Shown here piece by piece: positions 28,508-42,100 of a stretch of 64,000 nt of DNA (position 1 is its first letter; each line of letters begins with the position of its first letter). The notes beneath the pieces are model-generated. The model saw only the letters and a list, made by a program, of their open reading frames with translations, was not told the origin of the DNA and ran no database searches. The DNA comes from Arabidopsis thaliana. Taxonomy: Eukaryota; Streptophyta; Magnoliopsida; Brassicales; Brassicaceae. Location: positions 16,591,443-16,655,442 of the forward strand of contig NC_003071.7 in the NCBI RefSeq assembly GCF_000001735.4. Reading direction: 5' to 3'. A program made the position numbers and the translations under genes.

Positions 28508-31500
28508 TCACAAAGGAAAAGTTCCAGTTAAGCGGATATGATCGAGTGTTCGACGAAGACCGTACTTACAAGCCGCTGCATTTGCTGCCCTGAAACCTCC
28601 TCCATAAGCTGGAGACGCATCATGAGCTATCTGATGTTTAAAGAACTCTCCAAGTTTCTTCTCCACGTTTGATTTTCCTCCTTTCTTGTTCGAGAAGGAT
28701 GATGATGATGATGTGGCCACCGATGATGTTGAAGGCAAGTTTCTTGTTGAAGGATCTGAGAGAACTTCAGATTCAAGCCACATGTAAGAGAGGACTTGGC
28801 AGATTCCTTCCTCTACCTCAGGGTTAAGGTTCCTAAACCCTAATAGAAACAAGAAATCAAAAGAATTTAAGATGCTGATAGTTATAGTTAACAAAACAGA
28901 TGTAGCATATAACACAAAATCATATTAATGTTAACTAACAAAAAAAAAAAACGAACAACCGTAAACCTAGTTTTCCCCTCCTCCTACTTTTCGTGTAAGA
29001 CAAGAAAGTGATTGAAAATTACTTTATACTAAGGTGACCACTTAGGTTTTGATATTAAATAATGACTCTTAACAGATTGATTAATACATGTGTGACCTCC
29101 AAATAAATCTTACAGTATGTACCATTAAGCCTTAGCCATCCATGCATGAGCTCATGGGCGAGAATTGCTCCGGTCAGTAATCTTCATCCACAAAAGTGAT
29201 TAGGTTAGTAGTCATTTACTGTCGAAAAGGGAATTTGAGAATTGAGTGAGTAGTGTAGTACCGCGGGAGCCCGTAAAGAACTAGAATCGCTGTGACTTCA
29301 CATTTGCGTGTAAGCCTTTGAGGCTGAGTTCTCATACCAACAAGACGGTGAGCACCAAGTCTCGGTCTTCTAAGAACCTGTGAAGAACCAAAAAATAAAA
29401 AACAGAGCAAAATAAAATTACTGTTTAGAATCAAAATTTCAAGTAACTTTCCAGGAAGAGACATACACTTGTAACTGTTTGTTCTTCAGACAAGCATAAA
29501 CCTCTTGTCTCAGGCATGTGATGGTATCCCTGTGAAACATACAGATATATCTAGGATTAACTCTTATTGTATTCTGAGAGAAACTATAACAAAAATGGTT
29601 ATGTATAAGCTAAAAGATATTACGTTTTTCTCTCCTACGATAGCATCATTGAGAGCTTCTCTTTGAACAAGAAGCATAGGAATCTGTTGATCAAGTTTCA
29701 TGTACATTCCTTCGTAATAGTCTCTTATAGCGTGGTAAAGCGGTTGACATTCTCCAGTATCGGTTATCGCGGTTTCCATACATTCTAAACACAAACTTCT
29801 CCCATCCTCTAACGTGTAATATCTCACATCCCATGACTACATGATCACAACATAGAAAGAAAAAAACACAATTAATTTGCTAAAAAAGAATAGATATGGA
29901 CTTATCATCAATAGTTAAATTATTTGTATTTGATTACCTCCAAACGTTCGCAGCTACAACAACGAGCAGTTTTATCATATTCGTGAGACGGGCAATACTT
30001 TTGGTTCCAAAACGGATGGCATCGATACTCGATCAAGCCAGCATCATTAGTTGGTATCTGAGGAGAGAATATGGAATTGGAACTAATATAAAAATATATG
30101 ATGTTTAAAAAAAATTTCAAGGTGATTGTAACGTTGCTTACAAAATGGTGACAAACTTCGCATTTGGGATGAGTAAGCTCTTTGAAACAAAGCTTATGAT
30201 AGGGTTTGGTTCCTGACAGAGAGAACTTGAATCAAGAGAGAAGACAAAACACACAACCTTAGTCACTTCAGAAGGACATTAACACAAATTAAGAGTATAT
30301 TGATTATTATATATATATATATGTGTGCATATATGTATACCTCATGCTCAGTGATAGCATAACCACAAGAATGGCAACGGAAGCATTCAGGATGAAAGAA
30401 TGTGCCCATGCATCCTAGATAGTTCCCCGATCCAATATCGCTATTGCAACCGCCACATATTCTGCTAAAAATCACGTAAACCACGTTACCAATGTGCACT
30501 TGGAAATGGCTGCAAAATAAATTATATTCTCTACGATAGTTGATCATGAAATCAAGTTTCAAGAAATGAAAATATTAAGTTTGTTTCCATAATTTGCAAT
30601 GTCACGATTAAAAGTTCGAACCAAGGTTTATTTGGAAATTCGTGACGTAGGTATTTTTGAAATAATGCTACAATAAACAGCTTATTTTTATTTTACTTTT
30701 GATAGGAATATTTTTTTTTTGTTTCACTATGAGAATGTGTTTTGTTGTACCTTTGTCTTCGTCTATATTGATAGGAAGGCTCATAAGGTGGAATGAAAGA
30801 TGATGGATTCAAGCCACCGTGAAAAGGCCTTGGAAAATCTCGGTTGTTATCCATAGACCAACCATACCCTGCACGATTTATTTCATAATTAAAATTCATT
30901 CTCTAATGCAATAGAAATAACGTTTTTAACCAACTTCAATTTTTTTTGCTAACAAATACTTTAATTCATGAAAGTAGATAGAAATACCATGTGGGCGCTT
31001 CGTGTTGTCAGCTAGAGAAAGTGAAATTGAACGGTCGAGTTCTTCTTTGTCCCGTGCACCTCTTGACCGATCATCCTGTGATTCGTTTATTCGTTGACAT
31101 GACCATTAAAAAAATATTGAAATGGCATCAAGAAAATAGTTGATGAAACAAATTAGCATATTTCAGATAAAAATAATTTTCCACCACCATGCATAAGGGT
31201 ATCAAAACAGGTTGACAAAAAAAAAAAGGTATCAAAATAGGCCACCTCAGTTTATCTATTTCATTCATGGATTAAAATTATATTCCTAACCACAATGAGC
31301 TAGGTAGTTCATTTTAACTTTTAAAAGTTGAAATATTTTGATTATACAGAATTAAGAAATAAATCTTAATAAACAATCAAATTAAAGCATATAATAATAT
31401 AGTAATTATGTAACTTTGGAATCTAATCGAATAATACATGAAAATGAATCGAAAATATCTCAACTTCGGCCACTAATAAATACTCCTTATTGAACCAACC

Positions 31501-32216
31501 TTATAAACCATTTTCTACCTATTTTTGTTATCCCTAATAGTGCTCAAGGCCACATTGTCACATCATCTCAATTTGAGCATCAAAACCCAACGAGACTCAT
31601 GACAACAATAAAATACAAAATGGACCGACTCATTCAAAGATGTGACAATTTTACAGAATGTACATGACCCATGTTATTTGTTTCAAACAACTCGAGCAAA
31701 AAAAAAAAAAGTAAAACAGTAGTGTATGTTCACATGTCTTCTGTATATTGCTTTTAATATGAAAAATCACATGTCTATAGTATTTGTGTGTAGATTAAAA
31801 TAGAAATATTTTTTCAAAGAAAAGATGTTTCAAATTAAACGAGTATAATTAAGAAAATAATTACCAAAGAAGAAGGAGGTAGAGGAAAGACCATATTCTC
31901 GTCTTCTTGAAACTGAGGAGGATGATGATTAGTGTGAGCACCACTACCACCACCATTCGAGCCACTCTTGAAAAGTTTACTCACCCATTTCATCAACTTC
32001 CATTTCTTATCTCTATACGTTGACGAAGATGACGACCCAACTTCCCCTGTAATCATCAAAACGTTAGGTTTACGCTTTTAATATTTAGTCTCAAGAATAG
32101 AATTTGGTAAGAAAAGAAAACACACCGAAGATGCAAGGATTGGAGATATGGCTGACACGAGCAACACCGTAGGAAGAAGAAGGAGAAGAAGAAGAGGAAG
32201 AGGAAGAAGAATCCAT
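28508..32216 (-). CDS. DAR2: DAR2/LRD3, DA1-related LIM and peptidase protein
   Basis: DA1-family ubiquitin-activated metallopeptidase. DAR2 (LRD3) is known for phloem development and root-meristem growth. Twelve coding exons (5' to 3'): 32126-32216, 31865-32046, 30988-31075, 30751-30868, 30341-30461, 30142-30225, 29938-30057, 29624-29836, 29467-29529, 29262-29377, 29123-29181, 28508-28839; 528 residues. In order: a serine-rich start; a single ubiquitin-interacting motif at about residues 101-113 ([13 protein letters not shown]); a LIM zinc-binding domain at about 162-228 ([32 protein letters not shown]); a second zinc-binding-like segment ([19 protein letters not shown]); and the peptidase motif HELMH at 408-412. 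All key residues are present. It has one UIM where DA1 has two. It matches AT2G39830. Confidence 0.95.
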
Positions 32217-32640
32217 GAGGATGGAAAAATGGCCCCCACGTGATTAAATATACTTGAAAACGTGTGAGTAAAGCGAAAACGACGGCCGGAGAGAGAAGCA
32301 AAGAAGAGAAGAGGAGGAGGAAGAAGAAGGAAGAGGGGAGAAGAAGAAGAAGTTATAAGTCATTACAATTTGTTATTAGAGAATGAAAACATAAATGAAA
32401 AGAGAAGAAAGAAAGAGAGAATCTTTGCAGAAGAGATCGGGCAAAAAAAAATTAAAAGAGAAAAAGAAAAGGAAGAGATGCTTAGCTTCTGAAAGGAAAG
32501 GAACAGAGAGAAAGAGATGTTTTTTTAAGAGAATATTTTTGTCTTTTTGGTTTTTGCTGAGGCGGAAGAATCCTTCAAGCAACGGTGTGGGGAGGAGGAA
32601 GATAGTTGAAACCTTTTAAGCTTCTCTCTTTTTACACTTT
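32217..32640 (-). other. Purine-rich (CT-rich on the sense strand) 5' leader of DAR2
   Basis: Long GA-rich stretches on the plus strand (32170-32530) are CT-rich on the DAR2 strand, typical of plant 5' UTRs and promoters. The reading frames here are low-complexity Lys/Glu/Arg shadows. Confidence 0.55.
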
Positions 32641-34310
32641 ATTTTTTTTTTTTTTGTTGGGGAGAAAAACCAAAAAGTTAGATTTGTAAACGAAAGCAAA
32701 AAAAAATTCTTCTTTTTGGGTTTTGATGGAGACGCTCGTTCCATCGGCTCTAACTATTTGCCTTTAAACTTTGGTTTTGTTAAATTTTCCTTGTTTTTGT
32801 TTTTATGGTCTCATACCCTCACCGAGTTTTTAATGAATCTATAGCTACATTGAAGATATGTCATTTTATTTTTTAACTAAAACTTTAGTTTCAAAATTTG
32901 TATGATTCTTGTAATTGTTTTTGGGTTTCAAATATCCGACTCATGAATCCATGAGAAGTAGTATAACAATGTTTGCACTATACATAATATGGGCGTATTA
33001 ACAAAGGTCATACTCTAATACACGATAAAGATGCGCTTTTGCAACGTTACCACAGACAACTTTATAATGGGAATTAAGCTTTTATGACATTACAAACGAC
33101 GGACCAATAATAATATTGTTATTTATAATTTGAGGCATCAATCTATAGGAAGGTCGTGACCGGTGATGACGCAGCAAAGGTGAAAGAGAGGCTTCAAAGT
33201 GGAATCAGACACCCAATTTTTACAGAACAAAAGCCTAACCTATTGTCATGTTTAAGTTCTTTCTTTCGATTAAATTACCTTTTTTTTGGGATCAAATTAA
33301 TATTTTGGGTTAAAGACAGCATCAGATCAAATCTAGCTTTTTTCAGCAACAGTTTCCACCTTGAGATCTGACCATTTCTTTATCAACTTGCTAAAGTCGA
33401 TCTCTGTATGGACGATCCATAACTTATTTTCTATTAAGGCTGCTTGTTTTTGGGAATTCTCATTTAAAGAAAATGCTTATCTTTTCTTTTTTCTTGTCAA
33501 GTTATATATTTTATCTTAAGTATCTATACCCCCAAAGATGTTTACTTATTTTTCATCATGAAAATGTTAAAACATTTTAAGCATTTGCGTTAGTTTCCTA
33601 TTACATCATTATATTCCTCAGTTAATCTTACAATTTTTTTTGTGAATGTAATTAATCTTACAATTTAAAATGTCTGAACAAATGTATTTGTTCTAGACTT
33701 CTAGTTCAACAAGTATTTATTTCTTGTTAAGAATGACTTTTTAAACGATCAATCTTTTTTTATTTTTGGTAACATAAAAACGATCAATCTTATTGAAACT
33801 TTCCTACACATGGATCAAGTTGTATTAGTCTGATACAATTATTGTAACAAAATAAAGTATATATATATAGCGAAGAATTTAGCTGAGTTTGAGTAGCCGA
33901 TGCAAAAATGCTGCATATGTCTTTATTCCTTTAATCACCTAAAATACAAGAATTTACTTTCTCTTATCTCATGCATGAGACATCTTATCCAAGTTGTTAT
34001 AAATCTCTAACTTTGTATCTGTAAAGATTTTTGTAGTAAAAAGCCTTGAGAGATGAGAAACGTGGAATTGAGTTGGAAAGAATGACTCAAAACCTTTACA
34101 ATATTCACCCAAAAAAAAAGAGAACTTTATGATCGTAAAGAAAAGAAAGGAAAAGAAAAGAGACGACTATTTTCCATTGCATTGATGGGCTCTTTCAAGC
34201 CTCAACATACGGATCATTCCGACTTAATCCGGTCCATAAAATTTGCATTTGCATGTTTAAACGATATTGACTTTATGACTTTATCAACCAATGTAGGCCA
34301 CCACTAGAGT
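32641..34310. other. Intergenic DNA left of the hAT-like element
   Basis: AT-rich, no supportable gene. A short reading frame at 33156-33371 has no recognisable motif. Confidence 0.5.
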
Positions 34311-34318
34311 ACCGTACC

Positions 34319-35375
34319 TAGAGATGTTAATGATGGGTTAAAATCCACTGGTACCCAAAACACACATAAAATTTTAAGCTCATAGATCTATTTTTTCTGG
34401 AAATAAAACACAGGTTTAAAATGGGCTGGGTATCCAAATAAATAAAACACATATGGGTTTACCTCATTGGGTTATGGGTACCCACGATTTTTTTTAAAAT
34501 CATTTTTCAAGTGAATCAACATTTTTTTGTCAAAAAAGATTTCACATTTTTTTCTCCTAAACCGCGATTTAACAGTTTACCACCAAAAAAAAAATCAACA
34601 TTTTCCCGCCAAAAAAGACATTCAAAATTTTCCCGCCAAAAACGACAATCAACATTTTCCCGCCAAAACGCAATTCAACATTTTCGTGCCAAAAACGACA
34701 TTCAACATTTTCCGCCAAAACGCAATTCATCATTTTCCCGCCAAAAACGCGATTCAACATTTTTCCGCCAAAAATGATTTCACATTTTCCCGCCAAAAAC
34801 GCAATTTAACATTTTCCCGCCAAAAACGACATTCAACATTTTCCGCCAAAAAGATTTCACATTTTTCGGTCAAAAACACAATTTAACATTTTCCCGCCAA
34901 AAATGATATTCAACATTTTTCCGCCAAAAACGCAATTTAACATTTTTCCGCCAAAAACGACATTCAACATTTCCGGCCAAGAAAAGGATTTGACATTTTT
35001 CCCGCCAAAAACGCAATTTAACATTTTTCCGTCAAAAAACGCAATTTAACATTTTCCCGCCAAAAACGCAATTTAACATTTTTCCCATCAAATATATATG
35101 TAATACAAAAAATAAATATAATTTAAAATATATTTATAAGCAAAATATAGATACAACATACATATAATAGTATATTAACAATTAAACATAAATTATAAGA
35201 AAATAATAAAAATCAAGTTGGGTACCCACAGGTAGTCTCGGAACAATCAGGTTTTTTCGGGCTTTACCCACTAAATCAAAAATCCATCTGGGTTTTTTAA
35301 AGTTGGGTTTTTGGTGGACGGATTTATTTTGGATTCAGGTCGGGCTGGGCTTTTTTACCCACAACAACATCTCTA
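34319..35375. mobile_element. Non-autonomous hAT-like transposon with intact ends
   Basis: The ends are TAGAGATGTT and its exact complement AACATCTCTA, with similarity running on for about 10 more bases (TGGGT). The element is flanked by the perfect 8-bp direct repeat ACCGTACC (34311-34318 and 35376-35383), the target duplication length of hAT elements. Length is 1057 bp with no transposase frame. Subterminal GGGTACCCA-type palindromes occur near both ends (about 34470 and 35220). The centre is a minisatellite. It sits about 610 bp upstream of the TOPP4 ATG. Confidence 0.92.
34515..35091. repeat. Minisatellite of about 24-bp units with E2F-like sites
   Basis: More than 20 imperfect units of the form AACATTTTCCCGCCAAAAACG, followed by CAATTT or ACATTC. 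I count nine exact TTTTCCCGCC and five or more TTTCCGCC variants. TTTCCCGCC fits the E2F/DP consensus (TTTSSCGC). The long reading frames across it are repeat artefacts. Confidence 0.9.
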
Positions 35376-35667
35376 ACCGTACCAATTCATTTTCTATGTA
35401 GAATTACATAACTATAGTTTTTCCTTACAAAAAGGATGAAAAAATTCTGGTAAATGATACATTTTGCATCCTTCGTGTTCTTATAAATATACTAAACACA
35501 TCATTATTCACACAACTATAAGAAGAAAAAAATAGGTACGAAACATTGTTAATAATCCCAAATGATTGATTGAAGTTACCACATTTATTCTTTGAATTAC
35601 TTGTTAGGTTGATTAGTACACAAAAGTAACACGAACCTACTAAACAACTTGTTAGATCTCATAAACG

Positions 35668-35721
35668 GCCCATTACCGATTAAGCTAAAGCCCGTTTTGG
35701 AATTTCACTAAACGACGTCGT
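35668..35721. promoter_or_regulatory. GGCCCA element and ACGACGTCGT palindrome upstream of TOPP4
   Basis: GGCCCATT at about 35668 (site II type) and the perfect 10-bp palindrome ACGACGTCGT at 35712-35721, 270-320 bp upstream of the TOPP4 ATG. An ACGT core suggests bZIP binding. Confidence 0.4.
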
Positions 35722-35987
35722 CCTGTATCCCTCATCTTTTCTTCTTTAACTTGTCAGTTATTTTCTCAGTTTCTTTTATTTCAATTTTCAAAGGTGTTAA
35801 TTTCGTCCCCATCTCCGTTTCTGATACTTTAATTAATACTCATTGAAAAAATCAATTCGAACTAAAAAAAATCTCGAAAGTCTTTGCGCGTAATTTTCTT
35901 CTTTATTTTGTTCTCACTGATTATTTTGCATTAGCTCTTTTCTTTTTTGGGGTCGAAAAAATTAGGTTTTTTTTTGGGATTCTGTTG

Positions 35988-37347
35988 ATGGCGACGACGA
36001 CGACGACGCAGGGGCAGCAAACGGCGATTGACTCGGCGGTTCTCGATGATATAATCAGGCGACTCACGGAGGTCCGGTTAGCTAGACCAGGAAAGCAAGT
36101 CCAGCTCTCTGAAGCTGAGATCAAACAGCTCTGTACTACAGCTAGAGATATTTTCCTTCAGCAACCCAATTTACTTGAGCTTGAGGCTCCCATCAAAATC
36201 TGTGGTATCTTCCCAATTTGATTCGTTGATTTTAATAATTTCGTCGGAATTGATTTTAGGGTTCTTATTGTGTTTCTTAGATTTTCCAAAAGTGTGAACT
36301 TGGTTAGGTTTTGGGGATAAAGTTGTTAGACCATTGTGAGACCTTTTTGTTTGATGTTGTGAAGTGACTAGAATCTGAGTGAGAAATGTTTTGGCTTTTT
36401 GTGGATAATGATTGAGTGGAGAGGCTTATCTTGTTGCTTATGATACTGTGTGTGTTCATGAAAAATCCTATCCCGTTCTGTGATTTCCTTATGGTTTGTG
36501 GTGTACATGTCTTAAACCAGGTGACATACATGGGCAATATAGTGATTTGTTGAGGCTATTTGAGTATGGTGGCTTCCCTCCTAGTGCCAATTATCTATTT
36601 CTTGGGGACTATGTGGACAGAGGCAAACAGAGTCTTGAAACAATATGTCTCTTACTAGCTTACAAGATCAAATACCCTGGCAACTTTTTTCTACTAAGGG
36701 GAAACCACGAATGTGCTTCTATCAATAGGATATATGGATTTTATGATGAGTGTAAAAGGAGGTTCAATGTGAGAGTATGGAAGGTTTTTACTGATTGTTT
36801 TAACTGCCTTCCTGTTGCGGCGCTTATAGATGACAAAATATTGTGTATGCACGGTGGACTTTCGCCGGATCTTGACCATTTGGATGAGATTAGAAACTTG
36901 CCGAGACCAACTATGATTCCGGATACCGGGCTTCTCTGTGATTTGCTCTGGTCTGATCCTGGGAAAGATGTTAAAGGATGGGGAATGAATGATAGAGGTG
37001 TTTCATACACCTTTGGTCCAGATAAAGTTTCCGAGTTTCTTACGAAACATGATTTAGATCTTGTGTGTCGTGCCCATCAGGTAGATATTTTTCAATCATG
37101 TCTCTTTGATACTACTGCTTTTGTGATGTTAACAAGGGAGTTGGATTTTTTATGGCAGGTCGTGGAGGATGGGTATGAGTTCTTTGCTGATAGACAACTT
37201 GTGACGGTGTTTTCAGCTCCTAACTACTGTGGTGAATTTGATAATGCTGGTGCGATGATGAGCGTGGACGAGAACCTTATGTGCTCGTTTCAGATTTTGA
37301 AGCCCGCTGAGAAGAAGACCAAGTTCATGATGTCCACAAAGATTTGA
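35988..37347 (+). CDS. TOPP4: TOPP4, serine/threonine protein phosphatase PP1 catalytic subunit
   Basis: Type-one protein phosphatase, a two-metal enzyme that removes phosphate from Ser/Thr. TOPP4 is known in gibberellin (DELLA) and light (PIF5) signalling. Exons 35988-36204, 36521-37080 and 37159-37347; 966 nt, 321 residues. The ATG is at 35988 ([11 protein letters not shown]). All metal-binding signatures are there: GDIHGQ at residues 73-78 (its first glycine split by intron 1), GDYVDRG at 101-107, RGNHE near 131, the HGGLSPDL segment, and [14 protein letters not shown] near the end. The second intron is only 78 nt, in frame and without a stop. A further intron may lie in the 3' UTR (about 37360-37503). 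It matches AT2G39840. Confidence 0.96.
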
Positions 37348-39183
37348 TACTTTCATTGAGGTTAGTCAATAGTCTGTCCTTGGCGGAAACCAAAACGAAA
37401 CTAGTGAATGAAAGGATTCTCTTGCACTGATTTGTTCATGTTATTCATTACAAAGTCAAGTTCACATTTCTGTTGAACATGATTTCTTTTGGATTCTTCC
37501 AGGCTAAACTTTTTACTTAAATGGGTCTTGATTTCGGCTTTTCCTTCTTTCACAGATGGATTTGGTCTTTCTTGAGAAATTGATTGAAACCATTGAAGAT
37601 TTGGCTGTGAAGTGTGTACTTATGGTAGTGAGAACTCTTGGAAAGGAGCAAGACCTTCTTAGTCTTCTAATCTCTTTCTTCCCCCAAATTCACTTTCAGC
37701 ATTTTTTTTCTATCTTCTTTTATGGGTTTTACATGATTTTCATCTGCCTGTTGGGATCACATAGTTGGTGTGTACATGCATATGGTCGTTTCTTGGATTT
37801 TAGGACACCAAATGAAAATGATGTTATAAAAAAGGTTTAGTATGATGAGTTTCGTCTCTTAAGCGGCATGTGAAAGTGAATGAGACATAAGTAACGCATA
37901 TGAACATCTTCAATTAACCATCATAAATATCGAATGAGCATCTAAATTGGACAACAAGTTTCACACATGTTCATCATGTTTAAGTAAAAGAAGAATTTGA
38001 GAAGCTATTGAAAGTAAAGTCCACTGGTTTTGGTATGATCGTGAGTGAAGTGATATATGATCCGTTTGGTGGACTCGGGAAATAGAATAGAATATAATAA
38101 TTGGAGGGACTGAAATTTTATGTTGTTCTTTGTTGTGGATGAGAAGTAAACACGGAAGCGATAAGTTCGTAAAAGTAACTTTTTTTTTGGGTTGCAAACG
38201 GGAACCAAAACCACATGTATCCAATTCTTTAGACACATATCATGTCATTATCCTATCTTTGAATATGTTCATATTCTTAGTCCATTTCCTCACCAGAAGA
38301 TGTTGGACAAAACGTATCCTTTGATCATAGTATCCTCAAACATTTCCTACATAGTATTGTGACCATGTCATATTCTTCTAGACTTCCTAGTTCCTACATA
38401 GATTATGACCATTTCATACTATTCTCAAAACTCAAACAAACAAAAAAATCAATTTTGAAATATAATTATTTCTAATTTTCATATTTTTGTAAATTGAATA
38501 CACAAGCGTTCGTCGTATACGACCATTGTTTTCAGCGTGTAAGTTTAGCAAAAAAAAAATCTTAAAACTTGTGGTTCATTTGGAAAAGTAAGAAAATATA
38601 CACGAACGTAATAAACACAAACAAACAATTGAAACATGAATGTACAGGTTTAGTGTTATTATCTGACCACATTGTGCGCGAGTGTGGACCATGTGGACGT
38701 TATAAGTTTCATCAAACCAAGCATACATATATATGTGCGTCAACGTAGACCCTCAAGTTTTCTTGATTTTCACTCGAATCAATACCGTATACTCATGTTT
38801 TATCGTAACATAGAAAAAAAAAAAATCATGGACTTTCTCAAGAATCACCAAAAAAAGCATGCAGCTTCATAATCGAAGAATAAGATTCTTTAAATTGATT
38901 GATGAGCGTCTGCACTATGAAATGTTTCGATTTCAATCTTCTCCTCCAATTTTCTTCTTCATTAGTCCTTTTTCGCTCCCAATATCCTTCATGAAATTTC
39001 TCTATAAATAGAGACATAAAGCATTAACATGCAATGCAACAAAACTTAAGAATATTAGAGTCAAATAAATTTTAAAAGAAAGTTGACAGTAAAAAAAAGC
39101 CTTAAAGAAAAAGAATTAGAATTAGACCTTATAAAAAAAAAAAAAAAAGAATTAGAAAGATTGTTCTGGTGAGTGAGTGAGGG
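37348..39183. other. Spacer between TOPP4 and SBT4.1
   Basis: The first part (to about 37850) is the TOPP4 3' UTR, possibly with an intron. The rest is AT-rich. Short frames at 37556-37840 and 37961-38324 have no recognisable motif. The 3' half is the SBT4.1 promoter. Confidence 0.5.
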
Positions 39184-42100
39184 ATGGCTATAGCTTTTCA
39201 TACCTTTCTTCTTCAACTGCTACTCTTCTTCTTTGCTTCTTTTGCGGAAGCAAACGACTCGCGAAAGGTGAGAAAAAATGGACCTTTCTTCTTTAACTAA
39301 TAGCGTAACGTTTTTTTGGAGATACATATAACGACGAATGTTTGAATTTTAACATATAACTTCTTGCTTTCTATGGTACAGACATACCTTGTGCAGATGA
39401 AAGTTGGTGGACATCGATATGGGTCAAGTTCCGGTCACCAGGAACTACTAGGCGAAGTTCTTGACGACGATAGGTTTGATTTTAATTATGCCTTATTCTT
39501 TAAGTCATATAGGTTTTGATGAGATATATTGGTTCAAATTTCCCAAGAAGCCAATCCTCTATGTTAACACATGCAGCACCTTAGCGGATGCATTTATCTA
39601 CAGCTATAAGGAGAGCTTCACCGGTTTCTCGGCAAGTCTCACACCAAGAGAACGGCAAAAGCTGATGAGTAAGACCACAACTGTTTCGTCACGTTTGCAT
39701 TTCCTTTTTTTTATACAATTGATCAGTACAATACTATAACACGCAATGACGTAAAAGCCAAAAAATGTAGAATTATAGCCTACTGCTATATAGATTGATA
39801 TCAATGCATAGTAGGGACGTGGTAATAACACACGGGTTATGTTAATGTTGATATAGGGAGAAGAGAAGTATTGGAAGTTTCACGTAGCAGAAACCTAAAG
39901 CTTCAAACGACAAGATCATGGGACTTCATGAATCTAACATTAAAAGCTGAGCGAAATCCCGAGAATGAGAGTGATTTGGTTGTGGCTGTCATCGATTCCG
40001 GCATTTGGCCCTACTCTGAGCTCTTCGGTAGCGATAGCCCTCCCCCTCCTGGTTGGGAAAACAAATGCGAAAACATAACTTGCAACAAGTACTATAATAA
40101 ACCTTTACTTATGATAAAACAAAAATATGTATGATTTTCTCTTTTCAAGATGACATGGTTAGGAATCTTGAAAGTTGGAATTAAGTATGAGAATTAATCT
40201 TGCTATCATAAACTACAATTGCAGCAAGATCGTTGGGGCTAGATCATACTACCCGAAAAAAGAAAAGTACAAGTGGGTTGAAGAGAAATCGGTGATTGAC
40301 GTGACGGGACACGGCACACACGTAGCCTCCATTGTTGCTGGCAGGAAAGTAGAGAAGGCGGGGTACTTTGGGTTAGCGGAAGGCACGATGAGAGGCGGTG
40401 TTCCCAACGCGAAGATCGCCGTTTATAAAACATGTTGGAGAGTAATAAGAAAAAATGGTAGAGAGGATTCAGTTTGTCGAGAAGATAATATCTTGAAGGC
40501 AATAGATGATGCGATCGCGGACAAGGTCGACATCATCTCGTATTCTCAGGGGTTTCAATTTACGCCACTGCAAAAAGATAAAGTCTCTTGGGCGTTCTTG
40601 AGAGCACTTAAGAATGGAATTTTGACTTCAGCCGCGGCAGGGAACTATGCGAACAATGGGAAGTTTTATTACACTGTTGCCAATGGCGCACCTTGGGTCA
40701 TGACCGTTGCAGCGAGCTTGAAAGATAGAATATTCGAGACTAAGTTGGAGCTGGAAGGAGAAGATAAGCCAATTATTGTAAGTGAAACAGATAAGTTGCT
40801 TGAATCGCAAGTAATCTCCCACTAGACTTATTTCCGTTTGTTTAACACTCTTTGTTATGGAACCAGGTGTACGACACGATCAACACCTTTGAGACTCAAG
40901 ATTCTTTCTACCCGCTTTTGAATGAAAAAGCACCCCCTGAATCAACAAGAAAACGTGAACTCATCGCTGAGTAAGTCATCCGCACAAGAGGTTTTGTTGT
41001 GCATATATATATGTACAGAATCCCGATTTCACAATAAAAAATTGTAAACTTTCTTTTGAAATTTTGACTTCTAATAATAATAAAATTTAGAACATCAGTT
41101 TATATATGCTTGATTGATATATATATAGATCAGTGAGAAATTAAATTACTATCGTCGAAATCTAACTATTTGATGAATGAAAATGTTTGCTTCTCAATTG
41201 TAGGAGAAACGGTTACTCAATATTGTCTAATTATGATGAGAAGGACAAAGGAAAAGATGTTTTCTTCGAATTCGCTCAAATCAACCTCTTGGACGAAGCG
41301 ATTAAAGAGAGAGAGAAAGGCGCAATCGTATTGGGAGGAAAATCTTACGACTTCAATGAGTCGATAAAGTTACAGTTTCCTATCGCTTCTATATTTTTGG
41401 ACGAACAAAAGAAAGGTAAACTATGGGACTACTATAAAAAAGATCAAAGGTAACGACATTCATTAAGTGGTCATATAAGAAATTTAAGACTAATTAATTG
41501 TTTTCTCCACAAAGTTAAATAAAGAAATGAATTTTGTTTTGTGTTGATTCCTACTACAGCAAAGAACGTTTAGCCAAAATTCACAAGACCGAGGAGATTC
41601 CACGAGAAGAGGGATGGGTTCCAACTGTTGCTCACTTATCATCGAGGGGTCCTAATTGTGACAGTTTCCTAGCAAACATTCTCAAGGTACTTTTCTTTTA
41701 CACGTCAACTTGATCTCTAGAAAAATGCATCATTATAGTTTTGGTTTAGAATTCTCATATGAACAACTGTTTTCAGCCCGATATAGCTGCTCCGGGGTTA
41801 GACATCATAGCGGGTTGGCCTGAGAATGTGAAACTATCGTCAGACCGCCCCGCCAACGATTACCGCCATCTCAGATTCAACATAATGTCAGGAACTTCCA
41901 TGGCTTGCCCTCACGCCACTGGACTTGCCTTGTACCTCAAGTCGTTCAAACGTTGGTCTCCATCCGCTATTAAATCTGCCCTCATGACCACTTGTAAGTC
42001 CCAAAATGCACCAATAACAGATCAATTCATCTGTATATTGTAGTATATATATTTGAATATTCTTTTTCTCTTTGCAGCCTCAGAAATGACAGATGACGAC

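Noticed and set aside
32395..32619. Lys/Glu/Arg-rich ORF on the plus strand
   Set aside because: Low-complexity GA repeat opposite the CT-rich leader of DAR2; no motif.
34511..34886. Overlapping long reading frames through the 24-bp repeats
   Set aside because: They are translations of the minisatellite (repeated FSRQKR / FPAKN units) in several frames, with no start context or homology.
34515..35091. CRISPR-like regular repeats
   Set aside because: Units are imperfect and contiguous with no unique spacers, lie inside a transposon and in a plant genome.
36205..36520. TOPP4 intron 1 as a U12-type intron
   Set aside because: The donor GTATCTTCCC lacks the CCTT core and TCTTAAAC is not a good branch match; an ordinary U2 intron fits.
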